A stretch of DNA of 20,767 nt from Actinomycetota bacterium (GCA_018898235.1 JAHIJU010000366.1:1-20767); one strand, 5' to 3'. Positions 7,313-15,481 are shown, counted from the stretch's first letter. Made by a program: numbers and translations. The notes: a model not told the origin generated them from the letters alone.

Positions 7313-7318
7313 TACCGT
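7313..7318 (+). promoter_or_regulatory. Candidate -10 element for the lipoprotein-MFS-propeller operon
   Basis: TACCGT in the context GGGGATACCGTGAG fits TANNNT and lies 93 nt before the GTG at 7412, just downstream of the 21-bp repeats. No clear -35 is seen. If real, the repeats at 7193-7276 would lie at about -130 to -45 relative to the start, a typical place for a regulator array. Confidence 0.3.
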
Positions 7319-7411
7319 GAGGAGCACTCCGCCCGACTCGTCCGGTTTGTCCCGCCCGGATCCGGACGCCAGCAGGATCCACGACGCCCCACGCCCCGGG
7401 AGGTTCTCACC

Positions 7412-8071
7412 GTGACGCTGCCTGCAGCGGTGCGCGTCCGCCCGGCGCCCGCGCACCGACGCGCCGCGACGCTCGCGATCGGCGCCGGGCTGACCGCGCT
7501 CCTGCTGGGTGGCTGCACCGGGTCTCCCCAGCCGGAGCCCGGCGCGACCAGCTCGCGGCCGGCGCCGGGCAGCGTCGGCTCGCCCGTCGGCACGGACGCC
7601 GCCAGCGCCGGCACCGGCACCGCCTCGACCCCGGCGAGCGAGTCCCTGCCCGGGTTCACGGCACCGACCTCGCTGCCCGGCCTGGCACCGGCAGGCACCT
7701 CCGGGTCCACGCTGAGCGGGACCGCACCGGCCGACGCCACAGCGCAGGGCACCCTGGTCACGGGTTTCCCGAGCCAGGTCGTCCCGGTCCCGGACGGGGT
7801 CGAGGTGGTGTCGAGCTCGGTCTCCGGGCAGGGCACCCACCTGCAGGCGACCTTGCTGGGCTCGAGCAGGTCCGCACCCGCCGAGGTCCAGGCCGCCTAC
7901 GCCGACGCGCTCGCCCGCGCGGGCTTCGCCGGCTACCCCGCGGCGACGGCGGACGGGTCGTCGGCGGTCAGCTACAGCCGTGGTTCGGACGGGATCGTGG
8001 TCTCGGTCCGTGACCGGCTCGGCGGCGGCACCGAGCTGTCGGTCCTGGCCACGCTCACCGTGACGGGCTGA
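7412..8071 (+). CDS. Secreted lipoprotein of unknown function
   Basis: The 219-aa product has a basic N-terminus, a hydrophobic segment and the lipobox LLGGC, with Cys35 as the lipid site, so it should be membrane-anchored outside the cell. Residues about 38-105 are a low-complexity Ser/Thr/Pro/Gly/Ala linker. A folded domain of about 105 residues follows, from VTGFPSQVVPVPDGVEVV through APAEVQAAYADALARAGFAGY to a beta-rich end. The pattern of strands and one helix (VQAAYADALARAGF) looks like a small alpha/beta sandwich, but I do not recognise a named family. GTG 7412 was chosen because GGGAGG lies 8 nt upstream. The MFS gene begins 4 bp after the stop, so the two are very likely translated from one mRNA and may act together at the membrane. 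Confidence 0.85.
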   Translation: MTLPAAVRVRPAPAHRRAATLAIGAGLTALLLGGCTGSPQPEPGATSSRPAPGSVGSPVGTDAASAGTGTASTPASESLPGFTAPTSLPGLAPAGTSGSTLSGTAPADATAQGTLVTGFPSQVVPVPDGVEVVSSSVSGQGTHLQATLLGSSRSAPAEVQAAYADALARAGFAGYPAATADGSSAVSYSRGSDGIVVSVRDRLGGGTELSVLATLTVTG

Positions 8072-8075
8072 CCCG

Positions 8076-9518
8076 ATGGACCCCACGACGCAGGACGAGC
8101 AGACCGCCGCCGACCAGCCCGTCGCCGAGTGCACCCGACCCACCACCTCGGGCACGCGGCAGCTGCCGCCGGCCACGGGCCGCACGGCCGAGGAGATCCG
8201 CGCGCAGCGGGCCGCCCGCAACGCCCGGGTGTCGTCGACCGTCGTCACGTTGGGGATCGTCAGCCTGCTCACCGACATCTCGTCCGAGTCCGTGGCCGCG
8301 ATCCTGCCGCTCTACCTGACCACCGCACTGGGCATGACCACGCTCGCCTACGGGTTCGTCGACGGCTTGATGCAGGGAGCCAGCGCGCTCGTCCGGATCG
8401 CCGGCGGGTGGGCGGCCGACCGCGGCGACCACCCCAAGTGGGTGGCGTTCGCCGGCTACGGCCTGTCGGCACTCACCCGGGCCGGGCTGCTCCTGACCAC
8501 GGGGTTCGTGGCCATCACGTCGCTCGTCGCGATCGACCGCGTCGGCAAGGGGCTGCGCACCTCCCCGCGCGACGCGATGATCGCGGCCTCGTCCAACCCC
8601 AAGAACCTAGGCCGCTCGTTCGGTGTGCACCGCATGCTCGACACCGTCGGCGCCGCGGTGGGCCCGCTGCTGGCGTTCGTGGTGCTCTGGCTGCTGCCGG
8701 ACGGCTACCACACGGTGTTCGTCATCTCGTTCGGCTGCGCCGTGATTGGTCTGGCCGTGCTCGGGCTGATGGTCCCGGACCTGCGTCCCCGGCAGGCCTC
8801 GTGGCTTGGCGCCCACCAGACCCGCTCCGAGCGCAAGCTGCCCAGCTGCAAGGGCTGCACCTGCTCCGACGGAGCTGTGCCGACCCTCACCGAGCGACCG
8901 TTCAGCTGGCGGTTCGTCACCGAGCCCGCGCTCCGCAGGGTGCTCATCGTGGCGGGCGTCCTCGCGCTGCTGACGGTCGGGGACGGGTTCGTGTACCTGT
9001 CGCTCCAGGCTCGTGACGGGTTCGCCACCACGTGGTTCCCGCTGCTGTACGTCGGGACGAACATCGCGTACATGCTGCTGGCGATCCCGGTCGGCAGGCT
9101 CGCCGATCGGGTCGGTCGGGCCAAGGTGTTCGTCGCGGCCCATGCGATGCTCGCCGGCGCCTACGCCTGCGCGGCCGTCGGCGGCGCGTCGGCGACCACC
9201 ACCATCGCCGCACTCGCGCTGCTCGGAGCCTTCTATGCCGGCACCGATGGTGTGCTGGCCGCGGTCGTGGGTCAGCGGGCGGCACCGGCCGTGCGTGCCT
9301 CCGCCATCGGGACGGCGCAGACCGTCGTCGCCGTGGCGCGGATGGCCGCGTCCTCGGCGTTCGGCGTCCTCTGGTACACCCTGGGCCGCCAGCCCGCGAT
9401 CGTGTGGGTCGGTGTCCTGCTGACCCTCGCCCTGCCGGTCTGCTGGTTCGCCCTGCGCGGGATCGACCGACCCGGTCCGGCCGTCCTCACCTCCGATGAG
9501 GTGGCACCGGCCCGATGA
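8076..9518 (+). CDS. MFS transporter with Cys-rich central loop
   Basis: This 480-aa polytopic membrane protein belongs to the major facilitator superfamily, closest in style to MJ1317-like members. After a ~45-residue hydrophilic N-terminus, TM1 begins at VVTLGIVSLLTDISSESV. The A-like motif after TM2 reads GGWAADRGDHPKW, and the mirrored one in the second half reads GRLADRVGRAK. RVGKGLRTSPRDAMIA is a strong subgroup signature. Between the two six-helix halves the cytoplasmic loop carries C258xxC261xC263, unusual for MFS proteins and possibly metal- or redox-sensing. The substrate cannot be told. The start ATG 8076 lies 4 bp after the lipoprotein stop, and the stop overlaps the next start (ATGA at 9515-9518), so the gene sits in a coupled operon. 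Confidence 0.9.
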   Translation: MDPTTQDEQTAADQPVAECTRPTTSGTRQLPPATGRTAEEIRAQRAARNARVSSTVVTLGIVSLLTDISSESVAAILPLYLTTALGMTTLAYGFVDGLMQGASALVRIAGGWAADRGDHPKWVAFAGYGLSALTRAGLLLTTGFVAITSLVAIDRVGKGLRTSPRDAMIAASSNPKNLGRSFGVHRMLDTVGAAVGPLLAFVVLWLLPDGYHTVFVISFGCAVIGLAVLGLMVPDLRPRQASWLGAHQTRSERKLPSCKGCTCSDGAVPTLTERPFSWRFVTEPALRRVLIVAGVLALLTVGDGFVYLSLQARDGFATTWFPLLYVGTNIAYMLLAIPVGRLADRVGRAKVFVAAHAMLAGAYACAAVGGASATTTIAALALLGAFYAGTDGVLAAVVGQRAAPAVRASAIGTAQTVVAVARMAASSAFGVLWYTLGRQPAIVWVGVLLTLALPVCWFALRGIDRPGPAVLTSDEVAPAR

Positions 9519-10597
9519 GGCGAATGGCACCCCGCACGATCGCGCTGGTCGCGATCGTCGCCGGTGTCGTCATCTCGGTAGGGGTCGAGGTGGGCTCGGC
9601 CGTCCGGTCGCACCGCGACGCGTCGAGCGCAGCCCCGTCGGTCGCCTCGACCCCGCTCGAGGCCGTCATCACCGGGCCCCACATCCTGTTCCGCAACACC
9701 CTCCCGGGGGCCGGCTACGGCCTGGTCGCTGCTGTGCCTCTCGCCGATCCGACCGGCCCTCGGGCGTTCACGACCGTGGCGTGCGACACGCTGGCCCGGG
9801 CCGGCGAGGCCACCGTCTGCCTGCGCACGGTCCGCGGCGTGGCCACCACCTACGAGGCCGCGACGCTGGACGCCGGATGGGCCACCGTGCAGACCTGGCC
9901 GCTGTCCGGCATCCCGAGCAGCACCCGGTCCAGCCCTGACGGCACCATGATCGCCACCACCGCCTACATCGCCAACCACTGCTCCACGCAGATCGCCCCG
10001 CCCACCGAGACGAGGATCCGCGGCAGTGACGGCACGGACCTGGGCAACCTCGAGTCGTGGACGCTGCTGGTCGACGGGGCACCGTTCGCCGCCGTCGACC
10101 GCAACCTCTGGGACGTGAGCTTCGTCGACGACGACACCTTCTACGTCACGGTCGGCTCCCAGTCGGCGGGCACCACCTGGTTGGCAACCGGCACGGTGTC
10201 CACGCGCACCATCACCAGCGTGCGGGCGGGCGGCCAGAACCCGGCGGTCTCCCCCGACGGCTCGAAGGTCGCCTACACGACTCCCTCGCAGGACCAGGCT
10301 GGCCGGACCGTGCAGGTCTACGCCGTGCTCGATGTCGGGTCCGGGACGCAGACCCTCTACCCGGCGACCGAGGGCGGCCACGGGCAGGTGGAATGGCTGG
10401 ACGGCACGACGTTCCTGTACGCGGCGCCGCGCACCGACCAGCCCGCCACCACCGACGTCTGGGCGCTCGACACCTCCGCGCCCGATCCGCGGCCCCAGGT
10501 GCTCATCGCCGGGGCCTGGTCACCGACCGTGGTCCGATCCACGTCCTCGGAGGCTCGGCGCGCCGCGACCGCCGAGCCGATCAGCCCGTCGTCGTGA
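9515..10597 (+). CDS. Membrane-anchored TolB/PD40-like beta-propeller protein, copy 1
   Basis: The 360-aa protein has a short basic N-terminus and one hydrophobic segment (about residues 8-28) with no clear cleavage site or lipobox, so it is probably an extracytoplasmic domain on a membrane anchor. The body is beta-strand rich with repeat-like phrases such as AVSPDGSKVAYTT, typical of WD40-like PD40/TolB blades, and blade-like pieces ending in EWLDGTTFLY and DVWALDTS. I infer a propeller; the family is not certain. It overlaps the MFS gene by ATGA, so the products are likely made together. A second closely similar gene follows at 10735. Two Cys spaced about 15 apart (VACD and VCLRTVRG) are conserved in both copies and could form a disulfide. 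Confidence 0.82.
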   Translation: MRRMAPRTIALVAIVAGVVISVGVEVGSAVRSHRDASSAAPSVASTPLEAVITGPHILFRNTLPGAGYGLVAAVPLADPTGPRAFTTVACDTLARAGEATVCLRTVRGVATTYEAATLDAGWATVQTWPLSGIPSSTRSSPDGTMIATTAYIANHCSTQIAPPTETRIRGSDGTDLGNLESWTLLVDGAPFAAVDRNLWDVSFVDDDTFYVTVGSQSAGTTWLATGTVSTRTITSVRAGGQNPAVSPDGSKVAYTTPSQDQAGRTVQVYAVLDVGSGTQTLYPATEGGHGQVEWLDGTTFLYAAPRTDQPATTDVWALDTSAPDPRPQVLIAGAWSPTVVRSTSSEARRAATAEPISPSS

Positions 10598-10686
10598 GGT
10601 TCCCCGCCCCCGGCGCTGCGAGCGATAGTGTCCGGGGCCGTGCCGCACACGTCCTGCCACCTGCGATCCTCGGACCGGCCTCGTCC

Positions 10687-10698
10687 GCCGGATCCGGC
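10687..10698. promoter_or_regulatory. 12-bp perfect palindrome upstream of propeller copy 2
   Basis: GCCGGATCCGGC is a perfect palindrome in the 137-bp gap between the two propeller genes, 37 bp before the GTG at 10735. A TAGTGT hexamer at 10626-10631 could be a -10. The palindrome might be an operator, but GC-rich palindromes of this length arise by chance, so this is weak. Confidence 0.2.
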
Positions 10699-10734
10699 CG
10701 TGTCGTCGTCCACCTGCTCCCGTGAGGCTGCGCT

Positions 10735-11769
10735 GTGAGACGCCTCCCGCCCCGGGCGCTGGCCCTCGTCGGGATCGTGACGGCCGTCGTCGTGGGGGTG
10801 GGCGGCTACGTCTGGTGGGCGGCCCGGGCGCACCAGGCCGCGTCGGGTGCCGCACCCTCGGTCGCCTCCACCTCGCTGGAGTCCGTGCTTGCCGGACCGC
10901 ACATCCTCTTCCGCAACACCCTGCCCGGCGCGCAGTACGGACTCGTCGCGGCCGTCCCGTTGGCCGACCCGACGGGTGCCCGCGCCTTCACCGACGTGGC
11001 GTGCGACCGGCTCTACCACGCCGGTGACTACACCTCGTGCCTGCGTACCGTCCGCGGGGTGGCCACGACCTTCGAGGCGGACCTGCTCGACTCGCACTGG
11101 CAGTCGGTGCAGACCTGGCCGCTGCCCGGCATCCCGAGCCGCACCCGGCTGAGCGACGACGGGACGCTGGTCGCCACCACGGCCTTCGTCACCGGCCACT
11201 CCTACGCGCAGATCGGGTTCTCCACCGAGACGAAGATCCACGGCACCGACGGAACCGATCTCGGTGACCTGGAGTCCTGGACCTTCCTGGTCGACGGCAC
11301 ACCCTTCACGACCGCCGACCGCAACTTCTGGGGCGTGTCCTTCATCGATGACGACACCTTCTACGTGTCGGCAGCGTCCCAGTCGGCCGGCAAGACCTGG
11401 ATCGCCACCGGGAAGATCTCGACCCGCACCATCTCGACCCTCCGGGAGGGCGGCGAGTGCCCGTCCGTCTCACCGGACCGCTCGAAGGTCGCCTACAAGA
11501 AGGTGCAGAGAGTCCAGGACGGGCAGAAGGTCTGGGCGTACGCCGTGCTCGACGTCGGCTCGGGCACCGAGACCCTCTACCCGGTCACCGAGGGCTGCGA
11601 CGACCAGATCGAGTGGCTGGACGACACGACGATCCTGTACGGGATGCCCCGCGCGGACGAACCGGCGACCACGGACCTGTGGTCGCTCGACATCGCGACG
11701 CCCGGAGCCGAACCGCAGCTCTTCATCGAGGGCGCGTGGTCGCCGAGCGTGGTCCGCTCAGGTTCGTGA
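10735..11769 (+). CDS. Membrane-anchored TolB/PD40-like beta-propeller protein, copy 2
   Basis: This 344-aa protein is a paralog of the preceding one along its whole length. It shares the hydrophobic N-terminal anchor, then APSVAST, GPHILFRNTLPGA, YGLVAAVPLADPTG, CLRTVRGVATT, VQTWPLPGIPS, FIDDDTFYV, YAVLDVGSGT and a C-terminal GAWSPSVVRS. Differences include extra cysteines (GGECPSVSPD and TEGCDDQIEW) absent from copy 1, more charged residues, and a C-terminus about 12 residues shorter. The start is GTG 10735 because GAGG at 10724-10727 is 7 nt upstream. A 137-bp gap separates it from copy 1, so it may be regulated separately. Its 3' end overlaps the convergent glycosyltransferase gene by 12 bp. 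It probably acts outside the membrane; the ligand is unknown. Confidence 0.82.
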   Translation: MRRLPPRALALVGIVTAVVVGVGGYVWWAARAHQAASGAAPSVASTSLESVLAGPHILFRNTLPGAQYGLVAAVPLADPTGARAFTDVACDRLYHAGDYTSCLRTVRGVATTFEADLLDSHWQSVQTWPLPGIPSRTRLSDDGTLVATTAFVTGHSYAQIGFSTETKIHGTDGTDLGDLESWTFLVDGTPFTTADRNFWGVSFIDDDTFYVSAASQSAGKTWIATGKISTRTISTLREGGECPSVSPDRSKVAYKKVQRVQDGQKVWAYAVLDVGSGTETLYPVTEGCDDQIEWLDDTTILYGMPRADEPATTDLWSLDIATPGAEPQLFIEGAWSPSVVRSGS

Positions 11770-12609
11770 GGTCGCATCGGTCGACCACCCGGTGTCGCCC
11801 CGGCGGCGTCTGACCGCGGCCCTCACCCGCGCCACCAGCGTGATCAGCACGAAGGTGGCCGCGTCGAGGACGCCGAACTGCCGGGCGACCAGACCGGCCC
11901 GGACCGACGCCGTGGTCCCCGCATCCGCATCGGCGCCGTGCTGCTCGTCGAGCGCGCGGTTGCCGTTGATCACCCGCGCCCGCCGTGCGGTCAACGCACC
12001 CGCCGTCCTGGCCGAGAGCACCGTGAACGGCTCATCGACCAGCCGCCGCTGCTCGGGCGCGAACCGGCGCCGCACCCAGCCGTCGTCGTTGACCACGTCC
12101 GGGAACGGGCCGATCTCGTCGACCGCGGGCGCCGCGAGTGCGAACACCCCCGTCCCGATCACACCACCACGCGCGTACGGCATCGTCTGCCAGACCCGGT
12201 AGTAGCGACGCACCGGCCAGGTGGCGCGGGTGGTGTCGACCACGGGCCGCGCACCCGCCACCCGCACACCGGGCTCGGCGACCGCCCGGACCAGCGCCCG
12301 CACCGTCCCGGTCGGCACCACGACGTCGGCGTCGACCACGACGACCGGTGCTCCGTCGCTGCGTGCCAGGCCCGCACGCAGCGCCAGGACCTTGGACGCC
12401 TCCGCGATCTCGATCACCTCGACCAGCTCACCGGGCCGCGCACTCCCCAGAGCCACCTCGGCCGTGCCGTCGCCTGAACCGTTCGACACGACGACCACCC
12501 GCAGCTCACCGGCCTGCGCACCGTCGAGCAGCGCCCGCAGGCACCGTCCGACGACCCGGGCCTCGTCGTGGGCAGGGACGACGACCAGCGGCGGTGCAGG
12601 GCGAACCAC
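11758..12609 (-). CDS. Glycosyltransferase family 2 protein with C-terminal membrane segment
   Basis: GT2 enzymes transfer a sugar from a nucleotide-sugar donor with inversion. The 283-aa protein starts with the GT-A fold: VVVPAHDEARVV (residues 9-20), VVVVSNGSGDGT (38-49) and the metal-binding DAD at 93-95. Near residue 165 it has GGVIGTGVFAL, and then VVNDDGWVRRRF in the acceptor or catalytic-base region. A hydrophobic stretch near the C-terminus (VLDAATFVLITLVARV) suggests membrane association. GTG 12609 is the start: GAGG lies 8 nt upstream, overlapping the end of the preceding GT4 gene, whose stop is only 10 bp away. It is the last gene of the minus-strand polysaccharide operon, and its 3' end overlaps the convergent propeller gene. 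Donor and acceptor sugars are unknown. Confidence 0.88.
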   Translation of the reverse strand: MVRPAPPLVVVPAHDEARVVGRCLRALLDGAQAGELRVVVVSNGSGDGTAEVALGSARPGELVEVIEIAEASKVLALRAGLARSDGAPVVVVDADVVVPTGTVRALVRAVAEPGVRVAGARPVVDTTRATWPVRRYYRVWQTMPYARGGVIGTGVFALAAPAVDEIGPFPDVVNDDGWVRRRFAPEQRRLVDEPFTVLSARTAGALTARRARVINGNRALDEQHGADADAGTTASVRAGLVARQFGVLDAATFVLITLVARVRAAVRRRRGDTGWSTDATSRT

Positions 12610-12619
12610 GGCGCCGACC

Positions 12620-13960
12620 TCAGACGTCCGCGTGCGGTGCGCCGCCGCGCGACGCCACGAAACGGGCCAGCCCCTCGTCGTCGAGCGGGACGTATGCCCG
12701 GCCCTCGGCGTCGGTGTCGCCAGGCACCCGGGCCGGTGCCGCCGGGGCCCGACGGGAGGACGGCCGCCGCGTGAGGTCGTCGAAGACGCCCACGTAGACC
12801 TCGGCCTGCGCCCGCCAGTCGAGCTCGGTGGCCACCCGCCGCCGCGCGGCCAGCGACCGGGCGACGCGTTCGTCGGTGTCGTCGAGCAGGCGTTCCACCT
12901 CATCGGCCATCGCCGCGATGTCGCCGGACGGCACGTAGACGCACGTGTCACCGCCCGAGACCCGGGTCTCGACCAGGTCGAACGAGACGGCCGGTACGGC
13001 GTAGGCCATGTACTCCATCGTCTTGTTCATGGTCGACAGGTCGTTGAGCGGCGTCTTGCGGTCCGGGCACAGCCCGACCGACGCCGCACTGAGGTAGTCG
13101 GCGATCTGGTCGGGCCCCACCCGGCCGGTGAACTCGACGACGTCATCGAGCCCCATCGCGGTGCACCGGGTGCGCAGATCGTCCAGGCAGTCGCCGAAAC
13201 CGAGCAGCGCCGCCCGCACATCGGAACGCCCACGCACCTGCACCAGCTCGCTCACCACCTCGAGGACCACGTGGACGTCGTCCTGCGGACCCATGATGCC
13301 CAGGTAGACCAGCAGGTGACGGCCGTCGGTGTGGTCGACGGCCGGGACGACGGGACGCATCCGCGCGGTGTCCGGTCCGGAGCGCACGACGCTCGCATGC
13401 TCGGGCGGCACCTGCCCGCGCTCCAGGGCGATCCGACGGTAGGAGGCGTTGGTCGAGATGACCCGATCGGCCGCCGCGAAGGTGCGCCGCTCCAACCACA
13501 GCAGCCCCGCGTACTGGGCGCGCGCCGACGCCCCGTCCGGCTCACCGAAACGGGACAGGAACAGCTCGGGGTTCAGGTCGTGGTGGTCGAACACGAAGCG
13601 GGTCCGGGCCAGCACCCGCCACACCAGCGCGAGCAACCAGTAGGTGTCCGGCGGGTTGCACGCCTGGATGACGTCGAACCCGCGGCTGCGGCGCACCGTG
13701 ACCGACAGCGCGGCCGTCCGCAGCCAGGAGTAGACGAACTCCAACGCGTAGCCGGCCAGGCCGCTGGCCTGCGGTGCCGGTGCGTACCGGAAGATCTCGA
13801 CGTCGTCGAGCACCTCGTGCACGCTGTCCTGGGGACCGCGCGGGCAGATGACGCTCACGGTGTACCCGGCGGCCGTGAGCGCCTGGCACTCGAGCCAGAC
13901 CCTCCGGTCCAGCGGCACCGGCAGGTTCTGCACGATGATGAGGATGCGCGGTGCGCTCAT
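12620..13960 (-). CDS. Glycosyltransferase family 4 protein
   Basis: GT4 enzymes are retaining GT-B transferases. The 446-aa protein opens with ILIIVQNLPVPLDRRVWLEC, then FDVIQACNPPDTYW and FVFDHHDLNPELF, which are typical of the actinobacterial exopolysaccharide GT4 group. The C-terminal domain has VYLGIMGPQDDVHVVLE, LGFGDCLDDL, and the donor-site region CPDRKTPLNDLSTMNKTMEYMA, with conserved acidic and Lys residues. About 50 extra Arg/Ala/Pro-rich residues trail after the fold. The start is ATG 13960 (MSAPRIL); upstream in-frame residues are low complexity and overlap the next gene. The GAGGGG upstream is rather distant (11 nt). It lies 49 bp after a rhamnosyltransferase-like GT2 and 10 bp before another GT2. 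It most likely extends a lipid-linked glycan on the cytoplasmic side. Confidence 0.92.
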   Translation of the reverse strand: MSAPRILIIVQNLPVPLDRRVWLECQALTAAGYTVSVICPRGPQDSVHEVLDDVEIFRYAPAPQASGLAGYALEFVYSWLRTAALSVTVRRSRGFDVIQACNPPDTYWLLALVWRVLARTRFVFDHHDLNPELFLSRFGEPDGASARAQYAGLLWLERRTFAAADRVISTNASYRRIALERGQVPPEHASVVRSGPDTARMRPVVPAVDHTDGRHLLVYLGIMGPQDDVHVVLEVVSELVQVRGRSDVRAALLGFGDCLDDLRTRCTAMGLDDVVEFTGRVGPDQIADYLSAASVGLCPDRKTPLNDLSTMNKTMEYMAYAVPAVSFDLVETRVSGGDTCVYVPSGDIAAMADEVERLLDDTDERVARSLAARRRVATELDWRAQAEVYVGVFDDLTRRPSSRRAPAAPARVPGDTDAEGRAYVPLDDEGLARFVASRGGAPHADV

Positions 13961-14009
13961 CGCCGACCGGCCCCTCGACGCGCCGCCGGTCGAACCCTGC
14001 ACGACCTGG

Positions 14010-14939
14010 TCATCGGTCCTCCTCCGTCTGCCAACCGCGCAACCACGACCAGTCCGCTGCGAGCGCCCCCCACGGTTCCCGCCGCCCACGGACGCGTTCG
14101 GCGGTCGCGCGCACCGCCACCCCCGAGGCGAGCAGGGCGAGCCCGATCCGGGCGCGCACGGGGTTCCAGCGCAGACGGGCCAGGCTCGCCTTCCCGGTCA
14201 TGAGGAGCCGCAGCTTGTGCGCCCGTCGGGGCGAGGAGGCACCGTTCGCGTGCACCGCCACCGCATCCGGGGTGATCCGCGGCGCATAGCCCCGTTCGCG
14301 GGCCCGCAGACTGAGGTCGGCGTCCTCGCCGTACATGAAGAACCGTTCGTCGAACCCGCCGAGCTCGTCCCACACCGTGCGGGGGATCGCCAGCAGGCAG
14401 CCGGTGACGATGTCCACCTCGCGCGGCGTGTCGCGCTGCCAGCCGCCGAGCGACTCCGGGTCGAAGACCGTCGACCGCCGGAACAGCGCGGTCAACCCGC
14501 TCGCGGCGCAGAACCAGCTCCAGAGCGTCGGGCGCCCCCAGCACGACGACGGGTCGAGCGTGCCGTCGGGCCGCAGGGTCCGCCCCCCGACGATCCCGGC
14601 CCGCGGGTACTCCTCCAGCGTTCGCACGAGGGCGTCGAGACACCCGGGGCGCACGACCGCATCGGGGTTGACCAGCACGACCACCGGGTGGGTGCCGAGC
14701 GCGACGCCGCGGTTCACCGCCCGGCCGAAACCGAGGTTCGTCCCCGCACGATCCACCGTGATCCGCGCCGCCCACGTGTCGAGCACGGCCTGCGTCGCGT
14801 CGTCCGACCCGTTGTCCACCACGACGACCCGGGTCGGTGCAGCGGCCGGGGCCTCGTCGAGCAGCGCCCGCAGGCTCCGTTCCAACCAGGACGCGCCGTT
14901 GTACGAGACGACGACCACGTCGAGACCCGCCAGCGTCAC
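14010..14939 (-). CDS. Glycosyltransferase family 2, rhamnosyltransferase-like (WbbL type)
   Basis: The 309-aa GT-A protein has VVVVSYNGASWLERSLRAL (8-26), VVVVDNGSDDAT (38-49), NLGFGRAVNRG (68-78) and LVNPDAVV with the metal-binding NPD at 91-93. Further on come VDIVTGCLLAIPRTVWDELGG and FFMYGEDADLSLRARERGY, the classic WbbL/rhamnosyl-type acceptor region. Such enzymes typically add rhamnose or a related deoxysugar from dTDP donors; the exact sugar is inference. The GTG start at 14939 overlaps the stop of the acyltransferase (GTGA at 14939-14936), which signals translational coupling. No transmembrane segment stands out, so it is probably cytoplasmic or peripheral. Confidence 0.92.
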   Translation of the reverse strand: MTLAGLDVVVVSYNGASWLERSLRALLDEAPAAAPTRVVVVDNGSDDATQAVLDTWAARITVDRAGTNLGFGRAVNRGVALGTHPVVVLVNPDAVVRPGCLDALVRTLEEYPRAGIVGGRTLRPDGTLDPSSCWGRPTLWSWFCAASGLTALFRRSTVFDPESLGGWQRDTPREVDIVTGCLLAIPRTVWDELGGFDERFFMYGEDADLSLRARERGYAPRITPDAVAVHANGASSPRRAHKLRLLMTGKASLARLRWNPVRARIGLALLASGVAVRATAERVRGRREPWGALAADWSWLRGWQTEEDR

Positions 14940-15481
14940 GAACGAGCCTCCTCGAGCGGGCGTCCGTCACGCCAGGCGACGACCCGGGCAGGGGTCCCGA
15001 CCGCGATGCACCCGGCGGGCAGCGACCTCGTCACCACGGCACCGGCACCGACGACGGATCCGTCCCCGATCGTCACCCCGGCCACCACCGTGACCCGGGC
15101 GCCCAGCCAGACGTCGGAACCGATGACGACGTCCTGCTCGATGCGGGGCTGGTCCATGATCGGGGTGCCCGGCCGGGTGCCGTAGTTGCTGGCGGTGATG
15201 AACACCTCGGGGCCGAGGAGGGCGTGGTCCCCGAGGGCGATCCGCCCGCTGGTGTCCCCCGCCCACAGGCAGCAGCGCTCGCCGATGTGGACATCGTGGC
15301 CGAGCGTGATCCGCGAGCCGTTCCGCAGGCTCGCGGTCGGCGACATCCGAAGTCCCGGACCGGCGGTCAGCTCCCGACGCGGCAGGGCATGGCTGTAGAC
15401 GTGGAACCGGGCGACCTTGATCAGGTGCAGGATCGACGTCGGCCGCAGCAGATCCAGCACCCCTGCCTTCGGGGCGCTCAT
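14936..15481 (-). CDS. Hexapeptide-repeat (left-handed beta-helix) acyltransferase
   Basis: The 181-aa protein resembles the maltose/WcaF/CatB-type O-acetyltransferases that decorate sugars with acyl groups from acyl-CoA. Hexapeptide repeats run from about residue 50 to 165: SLRNGSRITLGHDVHIG, IALGDHALLGPEVF, VVIGSDVWLGARVTVVAGVTIGDGSVVGAGAVV and the closing VGTPARVV. In relatives a catalytic His usually sits in the loop after the ITAS-like strand; here that loop reads SNYGTRPGTPIMDQP and has no His. The enzyme may use another residue or be impaired. ATG 15481 overlaps the stop of a tiny upstream ORF (ATGA) and has no strong RBS of its own, so translation probably depends on coupling. It probably O-acylates the polysaccharide built by its neighbours. 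Confidence 0.88.
   Translation of the reverse strand: MSAPKAGVLDLLRPTSILHLIKVARFHVYSHALPRRELTAGPGLRMSPTASLRNGSRITLGHDVHIGERCCLWAGDTSGRIALGDHALLGPEVFITASNYGTRPGTPIMDQPRIEQDVVIGSDVWLGARVTVVAGVTIGDGSVVGAGAVVTRSLPAGCIAVGTPARVVAWRDGRPLEEARS

Larger units (their letters stand above)
7076..7411. other. 336-bp structured intergenic region with no supported gene
   Basis: Between the lhgO stop and the lipoprotein start I see no credible coding sequence. In order it holds a C-run tract (7089-7133, G-runs on the minus strand), a large nested inverted repeat (7129-7199), 21-bp tandem repeats (7193-7276), a possible -10 element (7313-7318) and the lipoprotein RBS (7398-7403). An in-frame opening from GTG 7193 joins the lipoprotein frame, but it consists of repeat-encoded residues and would bury the signal peptide inside the protein, so I treat it as non-coding. 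Confidence 0.75.

Noticed and set aside
7193..7411. In-frame N-terminal extension of the lipoprotein from GTG 7193
   Set aside because: The extension is encoded by the 21-bp repeats, would place the signal peptide and lipobox more than 100 residues inside the protein, and the GTG at 7412 has a proper GGGAGG site.
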